From Planctomycetota bacterium (lineage in GTDB: Bacteria; Planctomycetota; Planctomycetia; Pirellulales; Pirellulaceae): DNA of 5,968 nucleotides. Positions 5,757 through 5,968 of this stretch are shown here, piece after piece; the stretch's first letter is position 1, and every line of letters begins with the position of its first letter. The DNA is taken from positions 1-5,968 of the forward strand of contig JAJRVM010000068.1 in assembly GCA_024277285.1 (NCBI GenBank), written 5' to 3'. The notes under the pieces are model-generated. The model saw only the letters and a program-made list of their open reading frames with translations. It was not told the DNA's origin and ran no database searches. The translations under genes and the position numbers were made by a program.

Positions 5757-5968
5757 GGTGTTTTTCCCGAAGAAAGAAGCTCGGGAGTGGACAAAGACGG
5801 CAACCCACTTCCCCAGGGCACAAAACACATGTCGAGGAAAGGGAACGACCTTGTTCGCAAGCACTTGTGGATGGCAGCATTGGTAGCCACCCGATGCAAT
5901 CCCCAGGTGAAGGCGCTCTACACCAGGCTACGCGCTCGTGGACGACGGGGTGACGTGGCACTAGGGCA
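5757..5968 (+). pseudogene. IS110-family transposase, C-terminal fragment (5'-truncated, runs off window)
   Basis: Reading from GGT at 5757 the frame gives GVFPEERSSGVDKDGNPLPQ, then GTKHMSRKGNDLVRKHLWMA and ALVATRCNPQVKALYTRLRA, then RGRRGDVALG to the last full codon. This is the C-terminal transposase_20-type domain of IS110-family enzymes, with the SSG and SRKGND-x-x-R motifs; a serine in this domain is the nucleophile in that family, but I cannot prove which one. The N-terminal DEDD (RuvC-like) domain of roughly 200 or more residues is absent. In-frame codons upstream of 5757 belong to the neighbouring repeat unit and show no similarity. Truncation coincides with that unit's right edge. 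The 3' end lies beyond the window. Confidence 0.8.

Noticed and set aside
5565..5760. Repeats considered as a CRISPR array
   Set aside because: Only two inverted arms and a 9-bp tandem are present; there is no regular repeat-spacer pattern and no cas gene.

Overview
The window looks like an accessory, repeat-rich stretch of a planctomycete genome (Pirellulales-like is my best guess). The evidence is protein style: a Ser/Thr kinase with an N-terminal zinc-finger-like H-x3-C-x2-C segment, a dockerin-type calcium loop in a large-surface-protein tail, a PIG-L deacetylase of the form common in that phylum, and transposases of the IS1380, ISKra4, IS110 and REP-associated (RAYT) types. No ribosomal or housekeeping gene is present to fix the taxon.

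Layout. 1..~1025 (+) is the right part of an IS1380-family element; its transposase runs in from beyond the left edge. It abuts, and appears to have cut, a minus-strand Ser/Thr kinase gene (~1026..1612) that keeps its zinc-finger-like segment, P-loop and ATP-binding lysine but has no catalytic loop. Upstream of the kinase (1613..1863, minus) are a good Shine-Dalgarno, a palindrome-rich repeat block and a well-spaced sigma70-like promoter. 1934..2650 (+) is the C-terminal half of an ISKra4-family transposase, broken upstream. 2699..3442 (-) is the C-terminal remnant of a dockerin-bearing protein, cut off exactly where a RAYT unit begins.

The RAYT unit (3443..4447) carries a REP-associated tyrosine transposase gene with an in-frame TGA and a histidine where the catalytic tyrosine should be. 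It is bounded by inverted terminal repeats. The same terminal sequence recurs as a second inverted pair at 5578..5747, with no gene between the arms, so that segment looks like a small non-autonomous (MITE/REPIN-like) relative. Between the two lies the one clearly intact non-mobile gene, a PIG-L/LmbE deacetylase (4535..5497), with its own promoter and RBS. The window ends in a 5'-truncated IS110-family transposase fragment (5757..5968).

How it fits together: apart from the PIG-L gene, almost everything is mobile DNA or a gene damaged by it. The most informative signal is the set of four copies of one terminal repeat, two flanking a decayed RAYT gene and two forming a short gene-less unit.
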